The position numbers and the translations under genes were made by a program. The notes below the pieces were generated by a model. That model had not been told where the DNA came from. It made no database searches and saw nothing but the letters and a program-made list of their open reading frames with translations. From Pseudomonas fluorescens NCIMB 11764 (GTDB lineage Bacteria; Pseudomonadota; Gammaproteobacteria; Pseudomonadales; Pseudomonadaceae), in assembly GCF_000293885.2 (NCBI RefSeq), contig NZ_CP010945.1, forward strand, positions 4,856,001 to 4,920,000: 64,000 nucleotides of DNA, written 5' to 3'. Position 1 is the first letter of the stretch, and each line of letters begins with the position of its first letter. Shown piece after piece: positions 12,743 to 23,454 of this stretch.

Positions 12743-13303
12743 ATGGTTTCCTCGCTGAAGATGACGTTGGTCACTGCGCTATTGCTGCTCGCCGCGTGCC
12801 GCAGTGAGCCGATCCAGTTCCATACCCTGACGCCGGCGCAACTGAGCGGGACGGCGCGCGCCAACGGCGGGGAAATCCTGATCGAAGGCCTCAGCGTGCC
12901 GCCGCAGGTCGATCGTCCGCAGATCGTCATTCGTCAGGGCAACAGTGGCCTGGCGATTCTAGAGACCGAGTGGTGGGCGGCGAGCCTGGTGGATGAGTTG
13001 CGCAGCGCCTTGGCCGATCAACTGGCCAACAGCAATCCCCAGCGCAAAGTGTCGGTGCGCGTGGAGGTTCAGCGCTTTGATTCGGTTCCCGGTCAATACG
13101 CGCTGATGGACGTCAAATGGCGCCTGCGCAGTCCCGGCGAAGGCGATACCACGCTGGTGAGCTGCCGAAGTACGTTGCAAACACCTTCAGGGCCGTCCAT
13201 CGACGACTTGGTCCTTGCCCAGCAGAACAACGTCAAACGCCTGGCCGCGTTGATCAGCCAGGCGGCAGCCGGATCGAAAAAAGGGTGTCCGGCATCGCAA
13301 TGA
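12743..13303 (+). CDS. PqiC-family outer-membrane lipoprotein
   Basis: This short protein (186 residues) has a lipoprotein signal (MVSSLKMTLVTALLLLAAC) whose lipobox cysteine is residue 19. The mature part belongs to the ABC-transport auxiliary (PqiC/YmbA) family, with the typical segments YALMDVKWRLR and DDLVLAQQNNVKRLAALI near the C-terminus. PqiC docks the PqiB tunnel at the outer membrane. It follows pqiB by 18 bases in the same operon and is its last gene. Confidence 0.85.
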   Translation: MVSSLKMTLVTALLLLAACRSEPIQFHTLTPAQLSGTARANGGEILIEGLSVPPQVDRPQIVIRQGNSGLAILETEWWAASLVDELRSALADQLANSNPQRKVSVRVEVQRFDSVPGQYALMDVKWRLRSPGEGDTTLVSCRSTLQTPSGPSIDDLVLAQQNNVKRLAALISQAAAGSKKGCPASQ

Positions 13304-13355
13304 ATTGACGTTTTTTTCTCATTCATCCCCTTACATTTGGCACCGTCTCAAACCT

Positions 13356-13374
13356 GCAAATGATTCGTATTGAC
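13356..13374 (+). promoter_or_regulatory. Weak candidate Fur box before the ferric ABC genes
   Basis: The 19-mer GCAAATGATTCGTATTGAC matches the consensus Fur site at about 11 of 19 positions and lies about 70 bases upstream of a ferric-iron-binding protein gene. Its position is sensible but the match is borderline, so this is a suggestion only. Confidence 0.25.
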
Positions 13375-13443
13375 CTACAATCATTGACGACCCAACGGTC
13401 TGTCCAGAGTGCACGAATCTTAAAATCACGGAGCCTCCACTGC

Positions 13444-14457
13444 ATGAATCGCCCTGTCCCCTCTTTCCTGAAAGCCGCCTTGCTGGCCGCCGCCCTGTTC
13501 GGTGCAGGTCACGTTTACTCAGCCGATGCCGACGGTATCGTGGTCTACAACGCCCAGCATGAAAGCCTGACCAAAGCCTGGATCGAGGGCTTTACCAAGG
13601 AAACCGGAATCAAGGTCACAGTGCGCAATGGCGACGACACGGAAATGGGCAATCAGATCGTGCAGGAAGGCGCAGCCTCCCCGGCTGACGTGTTTCTGAC
13701 CGAAAACTCCCCGGCCATGGTGCTGGTGGATAACGCGGGGCTGTTTACGCCCGTAGCGCCAACCACTCTGGAACAAGTCGACGCGGCCTACCGTCCGGCG
13801 CATGGCAAGTGGGTGGGCATCGCCGCGCGCTCGACTGTGTTTGTCTATAACCCGGGCAAACTGCCCGAAGCCGAGTTGCCAAAGTCACTGATGGATCTCG
13901 CCGCCCCGAAATGGAAAGGTCGCTGGGCGGCGTCACCGGCCGGCGCGGACTTCCAGGCCATTGTCGCCGCGGTGCTGGAACTCAAGGGCGAAGCCGCCAC
14001 TCTCGAGTGGCTCAAGGGGATGAAAACCAACTTCACCGCGTATCGGGGCAACAGCTCCGTGTTGAAAGCAGTGAATGCCGGGCAGATCGACAGCGGTGTG
14101 ATTTACCACTATTACCGCTTCGGTGATCAGGCCCGGACCGGCGAAAACAGCAAGGACACTGCCCTGCATTACTTCAAACATCAGGACCCGGGCGCGTTTG
14201 TCAGCATTTCCGGTGGCGGCGTCCTGGCGTCCAGCCAACATAAGGAACAGGCCCAGGCGTTTCTGAAATGGATCACCGGCAAGGATGGCCAGGCCATCCT
14301 CAAGACCGGCAATTCGTTTGAATACGCGGTCGGCAAGAACGCGCAATCCAACCCAAAACTGGTGCCCCTGCAGCAGCTCGACGCGCCGAAAGTCGACGCC
14401 TCGAAACTCGACAGCAAAAAAGCCGTTGAGCTGATGACACAGGCCGGACTGCTCTAA
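13444..14457 (+). CDS. Ferric iron ABC transporter substrate-binding protein (FbpA/HitA-like)
   Basis: This periplasmic protein of 337 residues has a Sec signal peptide ending near VYSADA. The mature N-terminus IVVYNAQHESLTKAWIEGF and the adjacent tyrosine pair in GVIYHYYRFGDQA match the Fe(III)-binding transferrin-like FbpA/FutA class, in which two neighbouring Tyr coordinate iron. The ATG at 13444 gives a normal signal peptide; an upstream frame to 13360 is unlikely. It leads a three-gene operon with a fused permease and an ATPase. Confidence 0.88.
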   Translation: MNRPVPSFLKAALLAAALFGAGHVYSADADGIVVYNAQHESLTKAWIEGFTKETGIKVTVRNGDDTEMGNQIVQEGAASPADVFLTENSPAMVLVDNAGLFTPVAPTTLEQVDAAYRPAHGKWVGIAARSTVFVYNPGKLPEAELPKSLMDLAAPKWKGRWAASPAGADFQAIVAAVLELKGEAATLEWLKGMKTNFTAYRGNSSVLKAVNAGQIDSGVIYHYYRFGDQARTGENSKDTALHYFKHQDPGAFVSISGGGVLASSQHKEQAQAFLKWITGKDGQAILKTGNSFEYAVGKNAQSNPKLVPLQQLDAPKVDASKLDSKKAVELMTQAGLL

Positions 14458-14460
14458 TTG

Positions 14461-16059
14461 ATGCCTGAAACATTACCGGCGGTCGTCGCTGAGGCGATAC
14501 CCGCACATTTGCGCCGCCGCTCTCGCGGAGTGTTCGTGGGTCGCGGCGGTGCATGGGTGATCGGTTTGTCGGTGCTGGTTTCGCTGCTGGCGCTGCTGCC
14601 AATCGCTTTTGTCATCGGCGTGTCCGTGCAAACCGGCTGGACAACCTTGCTCGCACTGGTGTTTCGGCCACGGGTCGGCGAGCTGTTCATCAACACCGTA
14701 TTGCTGGTGCTGATCACGATTCCCCTGTGCGTCGCGCTGGGCGTGACACTCGCCTGGCTGACCGAGCGCAGCGATCTGCCGGGGCGGCGCTGGTGGTCGT
14801 TGCTGGCGACCGCGCCGCTGGCGGTCCCGGCATTCGTTCACAGCTATGCCTGGGTCAGTCTGGTGCCGCCGATTCACGGGCTGTTTGCCGGGGTTCTGGT
14901 GTCGGTCATCGCCTACTTCCCGTTCCTCTACTTGCCGATTGCGGCGACGTTGCGTCGCCTCGATCCGGCCATCGAAGATGTCGCGCAATCGATGGGGCTC
15001 AAACCTTGGGCGGTGTTTTTTCGCGTGGTGCTGCCGCAGCTGCGTCTGGCCATTTGCGGCGGCGCCTTGTTGGTCGGGCTGCACCTGCTCGCCGAATACG
15101 GCCTGTACGCGATGATCCGCTTCGACACCTTCACCACAGCGATCTTCGATCAGTTCAAATCCACCTTCAACGGGCCAGCCGCGAACATGCTGGCGGGTGT
15201 GCTCGCGCTGTGTTGCCTGGCGATGCTGACCGTCGAATCGGCGGCGCGTGGCAATGCGCGGTATGCCCGCGTCGGTTCCGGGAGCGCCCGCGAACAGCAG
15301 GTCGTACGCCTGAAAAAGTTGCCGACCGTTCTCGCGCTAACCTTGCTGTTGGTGACCTGCGCCCTGGCGCTCGGGGTGCCGTTGATCACCTTGGGCAAAT
15401 GGCTGATCGCCGGTGGCTCGCAGGTCTGGCAGATGGCCGAGCTGATGCCGGCACTGCAACAGACGCTGCTGCTTGGGGTTGCCGGCGCGGCCCTCACCAC
15501 CTGCGCGGCGATTCCGATTGCGTGGCTGTCGATCCGCTCGCCGGGTCGGCTGCAACGGATCCTCGAAAGCTGCAACTACATCACCAGTTCGTTGCCGGGC
15601 ATTGTGGTCGCCCTGGCGTTGGTGACGGTCACGGTGCATTTCGCCCGGCCGATTTATCAGACCACGATTACCGTGTTGCTTGCGTACCTGCTGATGTTTT
15701 TACCCCGTGCGCTGGTGAGTTTGCGGGCGGGCATCGCTCAGGCGCCGGTTGAGCTGGAGAACATCGCCCGCAGTCTCGGTCGCTCTCCCGGTCGTGCGTT
15801 GTGGTTGATTACCCTGCGCCTCGCCGCGCCCGGTGCTGCTGCGGGTGCCGCGCTGGTGTTCCTGGCGATCACCAATGAATTGACCGCCACCCTGCTGCTC
15901 GCTCCGAACGGCACGCGCACGCTGGCGACCGGGTTCTGGGCGTTGACCAGCGAGATCGACTACGCCGCCGCTGCGCCTTATGCCTTGCTGATGATCCTGC
16001 TGTCACTTCCGTTGACCGGGCTCCTCTATCACCAATCCAAACGAACGGCTGGCCGATGA
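14461..16059 (+). CDS. Ferric iron ABC transporter permease (FbpB-like, two-module)
   Basis: The 532-residue protein contains about twelve membrane helices in two homologous BPD_transp_1 modules. Each carries the EAA-type loop that docks the ATPase ([20 protein letters not shown] near residue 175 and [20 protein letters not shown] near 440). Fused double permeases are normal in the FbpB/SfuB ferric-iron family. ATG at 14461 is chosen over the TTG three bases upstream. It overlaps the ATPase gene by 4 bases. Confidence 0.9.
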   Translation: MPETLPAVVAEAIPAHLRRRSRGVFVGRGGAWVIGLSVLVSLLALLPIAFVIGVSVQTGWTTLLALVFRPRVGELFINTVLLVLITIPLCVALGVTLAWLTERSDLPGRRWWSLLATAPLAVPAFVHSYAWVSLVPPIHGLFAGVLVSVIAYFPFLYLPIAATLRRLDPAIEDVAQSMGLKPWAVFFRVVLPQLRLAICGGALLVGLHLLAEYGLYAMIRFDTFTTAIFDQFKSTFNGPAANMLAGVLALCCLAMLTVESAARGNARYARVGSGSAREQQVVRLKKLPTVLALTLLLVTCALALGVPLITLGKWLIAGGSQVWQMAELMPALQQTLLLGVAGAALTTCAAIPIAWLSIRSPGRLQRILESCNYITSSLPGIVVALALVTVTVHFARPIYQTTITVLLAYLLMFLPRALVSLRAGIAQAPVELENIARSLGRSPGRALWLITLRLAAPGAAAGAALVFLAITNELTATLLLAPNGTRTLATGFWALTSEIDYAAAAPYALLMILLSLPLTGLLYHQSKRTAGR

Positions 16060-17126
16060 ACGCTCTTGAACTGCATTCGATCTGCAAATCCTATGGCGCG
16101 CATCGCGCCCTGGAAAACATCAGCCTGACGGTGCCCACGGGTAGCCGCACGGTGATCGTCGGGCCTTCCGGTTCGGGTAAAACCACCTTGCTGCGCATGA
16201 TCGCCGGTTTCGAGTTTCCGGACTCGGGCCGCCTGACGTTCAATGGCCAGACGTTGGTGGACGACACCCACGAAGTCCCGGCGCATCAACGTCAGATCGG
16301 TTATGTCCCGCAGGACGGCGCCCTGTTTCCGCACATGACCGTGGCCGCCAACATCGGTTTCGGCCTGTCGACCAAGGGCGCCATCAAACACGAGCGTATT
16401 GCCGAACTGATGGACAGCGTGGCACTGGATTCCAGCATGGCCAATCGTTGGCCCCATGAGCTTTCCGGCGGCCAACAACAACGTGTGGCACTGGCGCGAG
16501 CGCTGGCGCAACAGCCGCGCCTGATGTTGCTGGACGAGCCATTTTCCGCGCTCGATACCGGCTTGCGCGCCGCCATGCGCAAACTGGTGGCGCGGTTGCT
16601 GGCGGACGCCGGTGTCACCACCATTCTGGTCACCCATGACCAGAGTGAAGCGCTGTCGTTTGCCGATCAGCTTGCGGTCATGCGTGAGGGGCGTGTGGTG
16701 CAGTCCGGTCATCCGCTGGACCTTTACCGCTATCCCGGTGACGAACAAACCGCAATGTTCCTCGGCGATGCCGTGGTCATGCCGGCCCGGATCGAAGCCG
16801 GCTGGGCGCATTGCGATCTCGGGCGGATCCCGGTCAACAATCATCGCAACAACCACTGTGCGCAGATCATGCTGCGGCCCGAGCAGTTGCAACTGGTCGG
16901 TATCGTTTCCAGCTCGGTCGAGACCGCCGGTTGTCGAGCCGTGGTGACCGAGCGCGATTTCAGCGGCAATACCTGCACATTGACCGTGGAACTGGAACCT
17001 CTGTCATCCACCGACCTGCCCGGTCGGTCATTGATGGTGCGCAGTTCGGGCCTGTACGCGCCACCGACCGGCAGTGCGGTTCACGTCTCGACCATCGGCC
17101 ACGCCCATGTGTTGAGTGAATCTTAA
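16056..17126 (+). CDS. Ferric iron ABC transporter ATP-binding protein (FbpC-like)
   Basis: This ATPase of 356 residues has Walker [17 protein letters not shown], the signature [20 protein letters not shown], Walker [13 protein letters not shown] and the switch His in [15 protein letters not shown]-like regulatory C-terminal domain (about residues 235-355) follows, with the segment [10 protein letters not shown] typical of iron and sulfate or molybdate importers. It powers the permease encoded just upstream. Its stop codon overlaps the stop of the convergent recombinase gene. Confidence 0.92.
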   Translation: MNALELHSICKSYGAHRALENISLTVPTGSRTVIVGPSGSGKTTLLRMIAGFEFPDSGRLTFNGQTLVDDTHEVPAHQRQIGYVPQDGALFPHMTVAANIGFGLSTKGAIKHERIAELMDSVALDSSMANRWPHELSGGQQQRVALARALAQQPRLMLLDEPFSALDTGLRAAMRKLVARLLADAGVTTILVTHDQSEALSFADQLAVMREGRVVQSGHPLDLYRYPGDEQTAMFLGDAVVMPARIEAGWAHCDLGRIPVNNHRNNHCAQIMLRPEQLQLVGIVSSSVETAGCRAVVTERDFSGNTCTLTVELEPLSSTDLPGRSLMVRSSGLYAPPTGSAVHVSTIGHAHVLSES

Positions 17127-18061
17127 AGGTCGAAGCGGTCTATCGCCCGCCGCCGCTCATTGTCATCGCGCACGTCGTAGTTGGCTGTCGTCTGGATATT
17201 GCTGTGATGGGCAAGTTTCTGCGCAATCGACAAGTCATGTTCCTCGATCACCCGGGTAATGAACGAGCGCCGAAAGTCATGGGGCATGATTTTCACCCCG
17301 ACCTGCGCGCCGCGTTGCCGGGCGATGTAATAGATCGCGTGTTTGGTGATGCGCTCACGGGTGATGTGGCTGCCGCGGCGGATGCGATTGAACAGGAACG
17401 CATCATCCACCTCGCCTTCCTTGAGTTGCGAGCGTCGCAGCTCCAGCCAGGCATCCAGTTTGGCGAACGCCCAGGCCGGTGCGTATTTGATCAGCTGTTT
17501 GTTGCCTTTGGCGGTCACCCGCAGGCTGCGTTCGGTGAAATCCACCTGATCGAGGTCGAGGTTCACCGACTCTGATTTGCGCATGCCCGAACCGTACAGA
17601 ATCCCGATGATCGCCGCGTCCCGCAGGCCTTGTGGCCGTGGATCGGCAGCACAGACTGCCATCATTTCCTGGATCAGCGAGCGGCGCAGATTGCGTCCCT
17701 GGGACAATCGTGTGCCGGCAATGCCCTTGACCGAGCGCATCTTCAGCAAGTGTTCCTGGCTGATCAGGCTCATGCGCCACGCTTCATTCATCACCCCGCG
17801 CACGGCGTTGACGTACAGCGAAGACGTGTTGGGCGCGTAGCCGTCCGCGCGCAACGCCGCCACCAGCGCGATCACATCCTCGGGCTGCAACTGGTGCCAG
17901 GGAATCTCCTCGACATTCATGTCTTCGAAGCCCAGGCGGTCGGCGGCGTCCTGCAACACATAACGCATGGTCAGTTGGCTGGACGGCGCCAGCCGCGCCA
18001 GATACAGGGGCATCGGATTGGTCTTTACAGCTGTTGAATCAGTAACAGGTAAGTCAATCAA
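17123..18061 (-). CDS. Tyrosine recombinase / site-specific integrase
   Basis: The 312-residue enzyme has an N-terminal SAM-like core-binding domain (about residues 20-110) and a C-terminal catalytic domain with all expected residues. These are the first Arg in YGSGMRKSES, a Lys in the beta-hairpin VTAKGNKQ, the HxxR box HDFRRSF, the later His in LAHHSNIQ and the nucleophile Tyr in TTANYDVRDD. The sequence looks intact and therefore active. No attachment site, transposition genes or phage genes lie beside it. It could be a chromosomal recombinase with a host role or the relic of a decayed element. Its end overlaps the fbpC-like gene tail-to-tail. Confidence 0.88.
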   Translation of the reverse strand: MIDLPVTDSTAVKTNPMPLYLARLAPSSQLTMRYVLQDAADRLGFEDMNVEEIPWHQLQPEDVIALVAALRADGYAPNTSSLYVNAVRGVMNEAWRMSLISQEHLLKMRSVKGIAGTRLSQGRNLRRSLIQEMMAVCAADPRPQGLRDAAIIGILYGSGMRKSESVNLDLDQVDFTERSLRVTAKGNKQLIKYAPAWAFAKLDAWLELRRSQLKEGEVDDAFLFNRIRRGSHITRERITKHAIYYIARQRGAQVGVKIMPHDFRRSFITRVIEEHDLSIAQKLAHHSNIQTTANYDVRDDNERRRAIDRFDL

Positions 18062-18417
18062 AACAAAACGGCCTTGAGTGGAAACAGATCAATAAAACAA
18101 CTAAGGATTGAAACAATCTTTATATAAAGCGGGACACTTCTGCAGGACTTTTCTACTAAAGAGCGCGATGAACGGCAGAAGCCTGAACATTGGCTTAATA
18201 ACGTTCAGATAAACGATTCCATCGCCGTTTTTTGATGTTCCTTTCACAAAAACCGGCCTAACCTCATCTCTACCCGGCGGGCCTCGATAGGCTCCCAACC
18301 TGCCGGCCATGGCTGCAAAAGTCAAATAAGGCTCGTGCCCGACAGGTCACTAAACCATTGAAATCCCGTTTATTTCGGTACTTCCCCCGAAGGACGGCCT
18401 ACGCCCCGAGGTTTTCC
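18062..18417. other. Intergenic region upstream of arnB
   Basis: This region of about 355 bases has lower GC than its surroundings and holds no convincing gene. It should contain the arn promoter. CTGAAC (18183-18188) and GTTCAG (18203-18208) form an inverted pair around CTTAAT (18194-18199). GTTCAG and CTTAAT resemble half-sites described for PhoP and PmrA in Pseudomonas, although the spacing is not canonical. The DNA also contains AT-rich stretches suited to a promoter. Confidence 0.35.
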
Positions 18418-19566
18418 ATGAGTGAGGCTTTTCTCCCCTTCTCCCGCCCCAGTATCGGCGATGAAGAAATAGCCGCCGTAGAGCAAGTATTGCGCTCCGG
18501 CTGGATCACTACCGGGCCGAAAAACCAGCAACTCGAAGAACACTTCGCCAACTATGTTGGCTGCCGCCATGCCGTGGCGTTGTCCTCGGCCACCGGCGCC
18601 ATGCATGTCACGTTATTGGCCTTGGGCATCGGACCCGGCGACGAAGTCATCACGCCATCCCAGACCTGGGTTTCCACCGCCAACATGATCTGCCTGCTGG
18701 GCGCGACGCCGGTGTTTGTCGACGTCGACCGCGACACGCTGATGAGCAGCGTCGAACACATCGAAGCGGCCATCACCCCACGCACTCGGGCAATCATTCC
18801 GGTGCACTACGCCGGCGCGGCATTCGATCTCGATGCGCTTTACGCCTTGGCCGACAAACACGGCATCCCGGTGATCGAAGATGCTGCCCATGCGGCGGGC
18901 ACCTTCTACAAAAACCGTCACGTCGGCGCGAAAGGCACGGCGATCTTCTCGTTCCACGCGATCAAGAACATGACCTGCGCCGAGGGTGCGATGTTCGTCA
19001 GCGACGATGAGGCGCTGGCCAACCGGGTGCGCATGCTCAAGTTTCACGGGCTCGGCGTCGATGCCTATGACCGCATGACCCACGGCCGCAAACCCCAGGC
19101 CCAGGTGATCGAACCGGGGTTCAAATACAACCTGGCCGACATCAATGCCGCCATCGCCCTGGTGCAACTGGAACGCCTGGATGAGATCAATGCCAAGCGT
19201 ACCGCGCTGGCCAGACGCTATTTGCAGCGTCTGGAAGGCTCGCCGGTGCAACCGCTGGCGATTCCGCTTTACCCGCAGCAGCACACCTGGCACCTGTTCA
19301 TCCTGCGCATCGATGCCGAGCGCTGCGGACTCGACCGTGAAGCGTTCATGCACGCCCTGCAGGCGCGGAACATCGGCACCGGCATCCACTTCATCGCCAC
19401 CCACTTGCACACCTGGTACCGCCAGCGCTTCCCCAACATCTACCTGCCCAACACCGAATGGAACTCGGCACGCCTGTGCTCGATCCCGTTGTTCCCCGAC
19501 ATGATCACCGAGGACGTCGACCGTGTCGTCAGCGCCATCGAACTCACACTGGACACACGCCTGTGA
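18418..19566 (+). CDS. UDP-4-amino-4-deoxy-L-arabinose--oxoglutarate aminotransferase
   Basis: This PLP-dependent aminotransferase of 382 residues (DegT/DnrJ/EryC1 family) converts UDP-4-keto-arabinose to UDP-aminoarabinose with glutamate as donor. The PLP-binding lysine is in [16 protein letters not shown]; other family segments are [35 protein letters not shown] and [14 protein letters not shown] at 18418 is used because the conserved N-terminus starts there. It heads an eight-gene operon for cationic lipid A modification, which gives polymyxin and antimicrobial-peptide resistance. Its stop overlaps the GTG start of arnC. Confidence 0.95.
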   Translation: MSEAFLPFSRPSIGDEEIAAVEQVLRSGWITTGPKNQQLEEHFANYVGCRHAVALSSATGAMHVTLLALGIGPGDEVITPSQTWVSTANMICLLGATPVFVDVDRDTLMSSVEHIEAAITPRTRAIIPVHYAGAAFDLDALYALADKHGIPVIEDAAHAAGTFYKNRHVGAKGTAIFSFHAIKNMTCAEGAMFVSDDEALANRVRMLKFHGLGVDAYDRMTHGRKPQAQVIEPGFKYNLADINAAIALVQLERLDEINAKRTALARRYLQRLEGSPVQPLAIPLYPQQHTWHLFILRIDAERCGLDREAFMHALQARNIGTGIHFIATHLHTWYRQRFPNIYLPNTEWNSARLCSIPLFPDMITEDVDRVVSAIELTLDTRL

Positions 19567-20582
19567 AACCTTACCCGATCCGTTGCGTGTCGATCGTCAT
19601 CCCGGTCTACAACGAGCAGGACAGCCTGCCCGAATTGCTCAGGCGCACCGAAGCGGCGTGCCAGCAACTGCACCACGACTACGAAATCGTGTTGGTCGAC
19701 GACGGCAGCCGCGACAATTCCGCGCAGATCCTCGAAGAGGCCGCCAGTCGCGATTGCAGCCCGGTGGTGGCGGTCATTCTCAATCGCAATTACGGCCAGC
19801 ACGCGGCAATCATGGCCGGTTTCGAGCAGTGCAAGGGCGATGTCGTCATCACCCTCGATGCCGATCTGCAAAACCCGCCCGAAGAGATTCCTCGCCTGGT
19901 GGCCCAGGCTGAGCTTGGCTATGACGTGGTCGCCACGGTACGTAGCAACCGTCAGGATTCGGCCCTGCGCCGTTGGCCGTCGAAGCTGATCAACCTCGCC
20001 GTGCAGCGTTCCACCGGCGTCGCCATGAGTGATTACGGCTGCATGCTCCGCGCCTATCGTCGATCGATTGTCGACGCGATGCTCGCCTGCCGCGAGCGCA
20101 GCACCTTCATCCCTATCCTCGCCAACAGCTTCGCCCGGCACACCACGGAAATCCTGGTGACCCACGCCGAGCGCGAACACGGCGAATCGAAGTACAGCCC
20201 CATGCGCCTGATCAACCTGATGTTCGACCTGATCACTTGCATGACCACCACGCCGTTGCGGTTGTTGAGCATTGTCGGCTTTGCCATGGCCGGGCTCGGC
20301 GTGGCGTTTGCCACCGTGCTGATTGTCTTGCGGCTGGTGTTCGGCGCCAGTTGGGCCGGTGACGGGATGTTCGTGCTGTTCGCCGTGCTGTTCGTGTTCA
20401 CCGGCGGCCAATTCATCGGCATGGGCCTGTTGGGCGAATACCTGGGGCGCATGTACAGCGATGTCCGTGCGCGTCCGCGGTTTTTCATCGAAAAAGTCCT
20501 TCGCAGCCAGCCCGCCACACCCGTTCCCGTCATCACCGTTGACGGCCTCAATTCCACTTCTTCAGATCAGGTTCTCTCATGA
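19563..20582 (+). CDS. Undecaprenyl-phosphate 4-deoxy-4-formamido-L-arabinose transferase
   Basis: This GT2 glycosyltransferase of 339 residues transfers formyl-aminoarabinose to undecaprenyl phosphate at the inner membrane. The N-terminal GT-A domain shows [17 protein letters not shown] and the metal motif in [16 protein letters not shown]. Two C-terminal membrane helices (about residues 235-300) anchor it. The start is the GTG at 19563, overlapping the arnB stop, which gives the conserved beginning [16 protein letters not shown]. Confidence 0.95.
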   Translation: MKPYPIRCVSIVIPVYNEQDSLPELLRRTEAACQQLHHDYEIVLVDDGSRDNSAQILEEAASRDCSPVVAVILNRNYGQHAAIMAGFEQCKGDVVITLDADLQNPPEEIPRLVAQAELGYDVVATVRSNRQDSALRRWPSKLINLAVQRSTGVAMSDYGCMLRAYRRSIVDAMLACRERSTFIPILANSFARHTTEILVTHAEREHGESKYSPMRLINLMFDLITCMTTTPLRLLSIVGFAMAGLGVAFATVLIVLRLVFGASWAGDGMFVLFAVLFVFTGGQFIGMGLLGEYLGRMYSDVRARPRFFIEKVLRSQPATPVPVITVDGLNSTSSDQVLS

Positions 20583-22570
20583 GCGCAAAAGCCGTTGTTT
20601 TCGCCTATCACGATATTGGCTGTACCGGTATCGAAACCCTGCTCGACAGCGGTTATGAGATTGCTGCCGTGTTCACCCACGCCGATGATCCCAAGGAGAA
20701 CGCTTTCTACGCCTCCGTTGCACAACTGTGCGCACGCCGGGGCATTGCGGTGCACGCCCCGGAAGACGTCAACCATCCGCTGTGGATCGAGCGCATCAGC
20801 CAGCTCACCCCCGATTACCTGTTCTCGTTCTACTACCGCCAGCTGCTGAGCGAACCGCTGCTGGCCACCGCACGCAAAGGCGCGTTCAACCTGCACGGTT
20901 CGTTGCTGCCACGCTATCGCGGTCGTGCTCCGGCCAATTGGGTGCTGGTCAACGGCGAAAGCGAAACCGGCGTGACCCTGCACCGCATGGTCAAGCGCGC
21001 CGATGCCGGTGCCATCCTCGCCCAGAAGAACGTTGGAATCGAGCGCAGCGACACCGCGCTGAGCCTGCACGGCAAACTGCGCGGGGCCGCTACCGACCTG
21101 TTACGCGACACCTTGCCCGCGCTGCTCGCCGGCAAGGTCAGTGAAACGCCGCAAGACGAATCCCAGGCCACGACGTTCGGTCGCCGCACGCCCGCCGACG
21201 GCAAACTGATCTGGCAAAAACCGGCAGAAGAACTGTTCAACCTGGTGCGCGCCGTCACCCAACCTTATCCCGGCGCGTTCTGCGCGGTGGGCGAACACAA
21301 GCTGGTTGTCTGGAGCGCCGAAGTGGTCAAGGGCAACGAAGGCCAGATGCCGGGGCGGGTCATCAGCGTCGATCCATTGCGCATCGCTTGCGGCGAAGAT
21401 TCGCTGGTGATCAGCGCCGGTCAGCGCAACGACAACGGCTTGTACCTGAGCGGGCCGCAACTGGCCGGCGAACTCGGTCTGGTCGACGGTTCCGTGCTGC
21501 GAGGTGCCGAATCCGCACGCACGCCACGCCGCACACGCGTGCTGATCCTCGGCGTCAACGGTTTCATCGGCAATCACTTGTCCGAGCGTTTGCTGCGCGA
21601 TGACCGCTACGAGGTGTACGGACTCGACATCGGCTCCGATGCCATCTCGCGTTTGCGCAGCCATCCGAATTTCCATTTCGTCGAAGGCGATATCAGCATC
21701 CATTCCGAGTGGATCGAGTACCACATCAAGAAGTGCGACGTGATCCTGCCGCTGGTCGCGATCGCCACGCCCATCGAGTACACCCGCAACCCGCTGCGCG
21801 TGTTCGAGCTGGATTTCGAAGAGAACCTCAAGCTGGTTCGCTACTGCGTCAAATACCACAAGCGGGTGATCTTCCCGTCGACGTCGGAGGTCTATGGCAT
21901 GTGCCAGGACGACAAATTCGACGAGGACACATCCAGCCTGGTGGTCGGGCCGATCAACAAGCAACGCTGGATCTACTCGACTTCCAAGCAACTGCTCGAC
22001 CGGGTGATCTGGGCTTATGGCCAGAAAGGCCTGAACTTCACCCTGTTCCGCCCCTTCAACTGGATGGGGCCGCGCCTCGACCGTCTGGACTCGGCTCGCA
22101 TCGGCAGCTCCCGAGCGATCACGCAACTGATCCTCAATCTGGTGGAAGGCACGCCGATTCGCCTGTTCGACGGCGGTGAGCAAAAACGTTGCTTCACTGA
22201 CATTGCCGACGGCGTGGAAGCACTGGCGCGGATCATCGACAACCGCAACGATGCCTGCAACGGCCAGATCATCAACATCGGCAACCCGGACAACGAAGCG
22301 AGCATCCGCCAGTTGGGCGAAGAGCTGCTGCGTCAGTTCGAAGCGCACCCGCTGCGCCACAATTTCCCGCCATTCGCCGGGTTCCGCGACGTCGAAAGCA
22401 AGGCGTTCTACGGTGCGGGTTACCAGGACGTGTCCCACCGCAAACCGAGCATCGACAACGCCAAGCGCTTGCTGGACTGGACGCCGACCGTGGAGATGAG
22501 TGAAACCATCGGCAACACGCTGGATTTCTTCTTGCGCGAAGCCCTGCTCGAAATCGCGGACAACGCTTGA
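20579..22570 (+). CDS. Bifunctional UDP-glucuronate decarboxylase / UDP-aminoarabinose formyltransferase
   Basis: The 663-residue fusion has an N-terminal formyltransferase domain (about 1-305), with the catalytic region [18 protein letters not shown]. The C-terminal NAD-dependent decarboxylase domain (about 315-655) has the Rossmann motif [17 protein letters not shown] and the active Tyr-Lys pair in [12 protein letters not shown]. It both makes UDP-4-keto-arabinose (C-half) and N-formylates the aminosugar (N-half). Length and domain order match E. coli ArnA. It overlaps arnC by 4 bases and arnD by one. Confidence 0.96.
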   Translation: MSAKAVVFAYHDIGCTGIETLLDSGYEIAAVFTHADDPKENAFYASVAQLCARRGIAVHAPEDVNHPLWIERISQLTPDYLFSFYYRQLLSEPLLATARKGAFNLHGSLLPRYRGRAPANWVLVNGESETGVTLHRMVKRADAGAILAQKNVGIERSDTALSLHGKLRGAATDLLRDTLPALLAGKVSETPQDESQATTFGRRTPADGKLIWQKPAEELFNLVRAVTQPYPGAFCAVGEHKLVVWSAEVVKGNEGQMPGRVISVDPLRIACGEDSLVISAGQRNDNGLYLSGPQLAGELGLVDGSVLRGAESARTPRRTRVLILGVNGFIGNHLSERLLRDDRYEVYGLDIGSDAISRLRSHPNFHFVEGDISIHSEWIEYHIKKCDVILPLVAIATPIEYTRNPLRVFELDFEENLKLVRYCVKYHKRVIFPSTSEVYGMCQDDKFDEDTSSLVVGPINKQRWIYSTSKQLLDRVIWAYGQKGLNFTLFRPFNWMGPRLDRLDSARIGSSRAITQLILNLVEGTPIRLFDGGEQKRCFTDIADGVEALARIIDNRNDACNGQIINIGNPDNEASIRQLGEELLRQFEAHPLRHNFPPFAGFRDVESKAFYGAGYQDVSHRKPSIDNAKRLLDWTPTVEMSETIGNTLDFFLREALLEIADNA

Positions 22571-23454
22571 TGAAAGCGGGCCTCCGGATTGATGTCGACA
22601 CCTACCGAGGCACTCGTGAGGGTGTGCCGCGATTGCTGGAAATGCTTGATGAGGCCCAGGTCAAAGCGACGTTTTTTTTCAGCGTCGGGCCGGACAACAT
22701 GGGGCGGCACCTGTGGCGCCTGATCCGCCCGCAGTTTCTCTGGAAGATGCTGCGCTCCAACGCCGCCGGACTGTACGGCTGGGACATTCTGCTGGCCGGC
22801 ACCGCGTGGCCGGGCAAGCCGATCGGCCGCGATCTCGGGCATTTGATGCGGCAAACCCGGGCGGCCGGGCATGAAGTCGGTCTGCATGCCTGGGATCACC
22901 ACGGCTGGCAGGCCAATGTCGGACGCTGGAGCGACGCACAGCTGATCGAGCAGATACGTCAGGGCGTGGACACGCTGAGCGACACCCTCGGACAAAAAAT
23001 CGACTGCTCGGCGGCGGCGGGTTGGCGGGCGGACGAGCGTGTGATCGAAGCCAAGCAGGGTTTCGGTTTTCGCTACAACAGCGATTGTCGCGGCCGCAGT
23101 CTGTTCCGGCCGACATTGGCCGATGGTGGTCTGGGCGTGCCCCAGATCCCGGTGGACCTGCCCACCTTCGATGAAGTGGTCGGCCCGGCCGTCACGGCCG
23201 AGGATTTCAACGGGTTCATTCTTGAACGATTCACGGCGCAAAACCTCAACGTCTACACGGTCCACGCCGAAGTGGAAGGGATTCTGATGGCCCACGATTT
23301 CCGTCAACTGCTGGCCGATGCGCGTCAGCGCGATATCCGTTTTCAGCCTTTGGGTGATTTGCTGCCCGAAACACTGGACACCTTGCCCGGTGGCCGGGTG
23401 GTGCGCGGCGCGCTCGACGGTCGCGAAGGCTGGCTGGGAGTGCAAGGCGTATGA
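22570..23454 (+). CDS. 4-deoxy-4-formamido-L-arabinose-phosphoundecaprenol deformylase
   Basis: This NodB-fold deformylase of 294 residues removes the formyl group from the lipid-linked sugar before flipping. The N-terminal [15 protein letters not shown] contains the catalytic Asp region, and [15 protein letters not shown] supplies the metal-binding histidines. A further conserved piece is [15 protein letters not shown] at 22570 is chosen; a TTG start three bases earlier is theoretically possible. It overlaps arnA by one base and arnT by four. Confidence 0.94.
   Translation: MKAGLRIDVDTYRGTREGVPRLLEMLDEAQVKATFFFSVGPDNMGRHLWRLIRPQFLWKMLRSNAAGLYGWDILLAGTAWPGKPIGRDLGHLMRQTRAAGHEVGLHAWDHHGWQANVGRWSDAQLIEQIRQGVDTLSDTLGQKIDCSAAAGWRADERVIEAKQGFGFRYNSDCRGRSLFRPTLADGGLGVPQIPVDLPTFDEVVGPAVTAEDFNGFILERFTAQNLNVYTVHAEVEGILMAHDFRQLLADARQRDIRFQPLGDLLPETLDTLPGGRVVRGALDGREGWLGVQGV

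Noticed and set aside
13304..13320. T-rich run after pqiC as an intrinsic terminator
   Set aside because: A run of seven T is present, but no stable stem could be found directly before it.
18101..18325. Minus-strand frame of 74 codons upstream of arnB
   Set aside because: No ribosome-binding site, no family features, and it covers the expected arn promoter region, so it is treated as chance.
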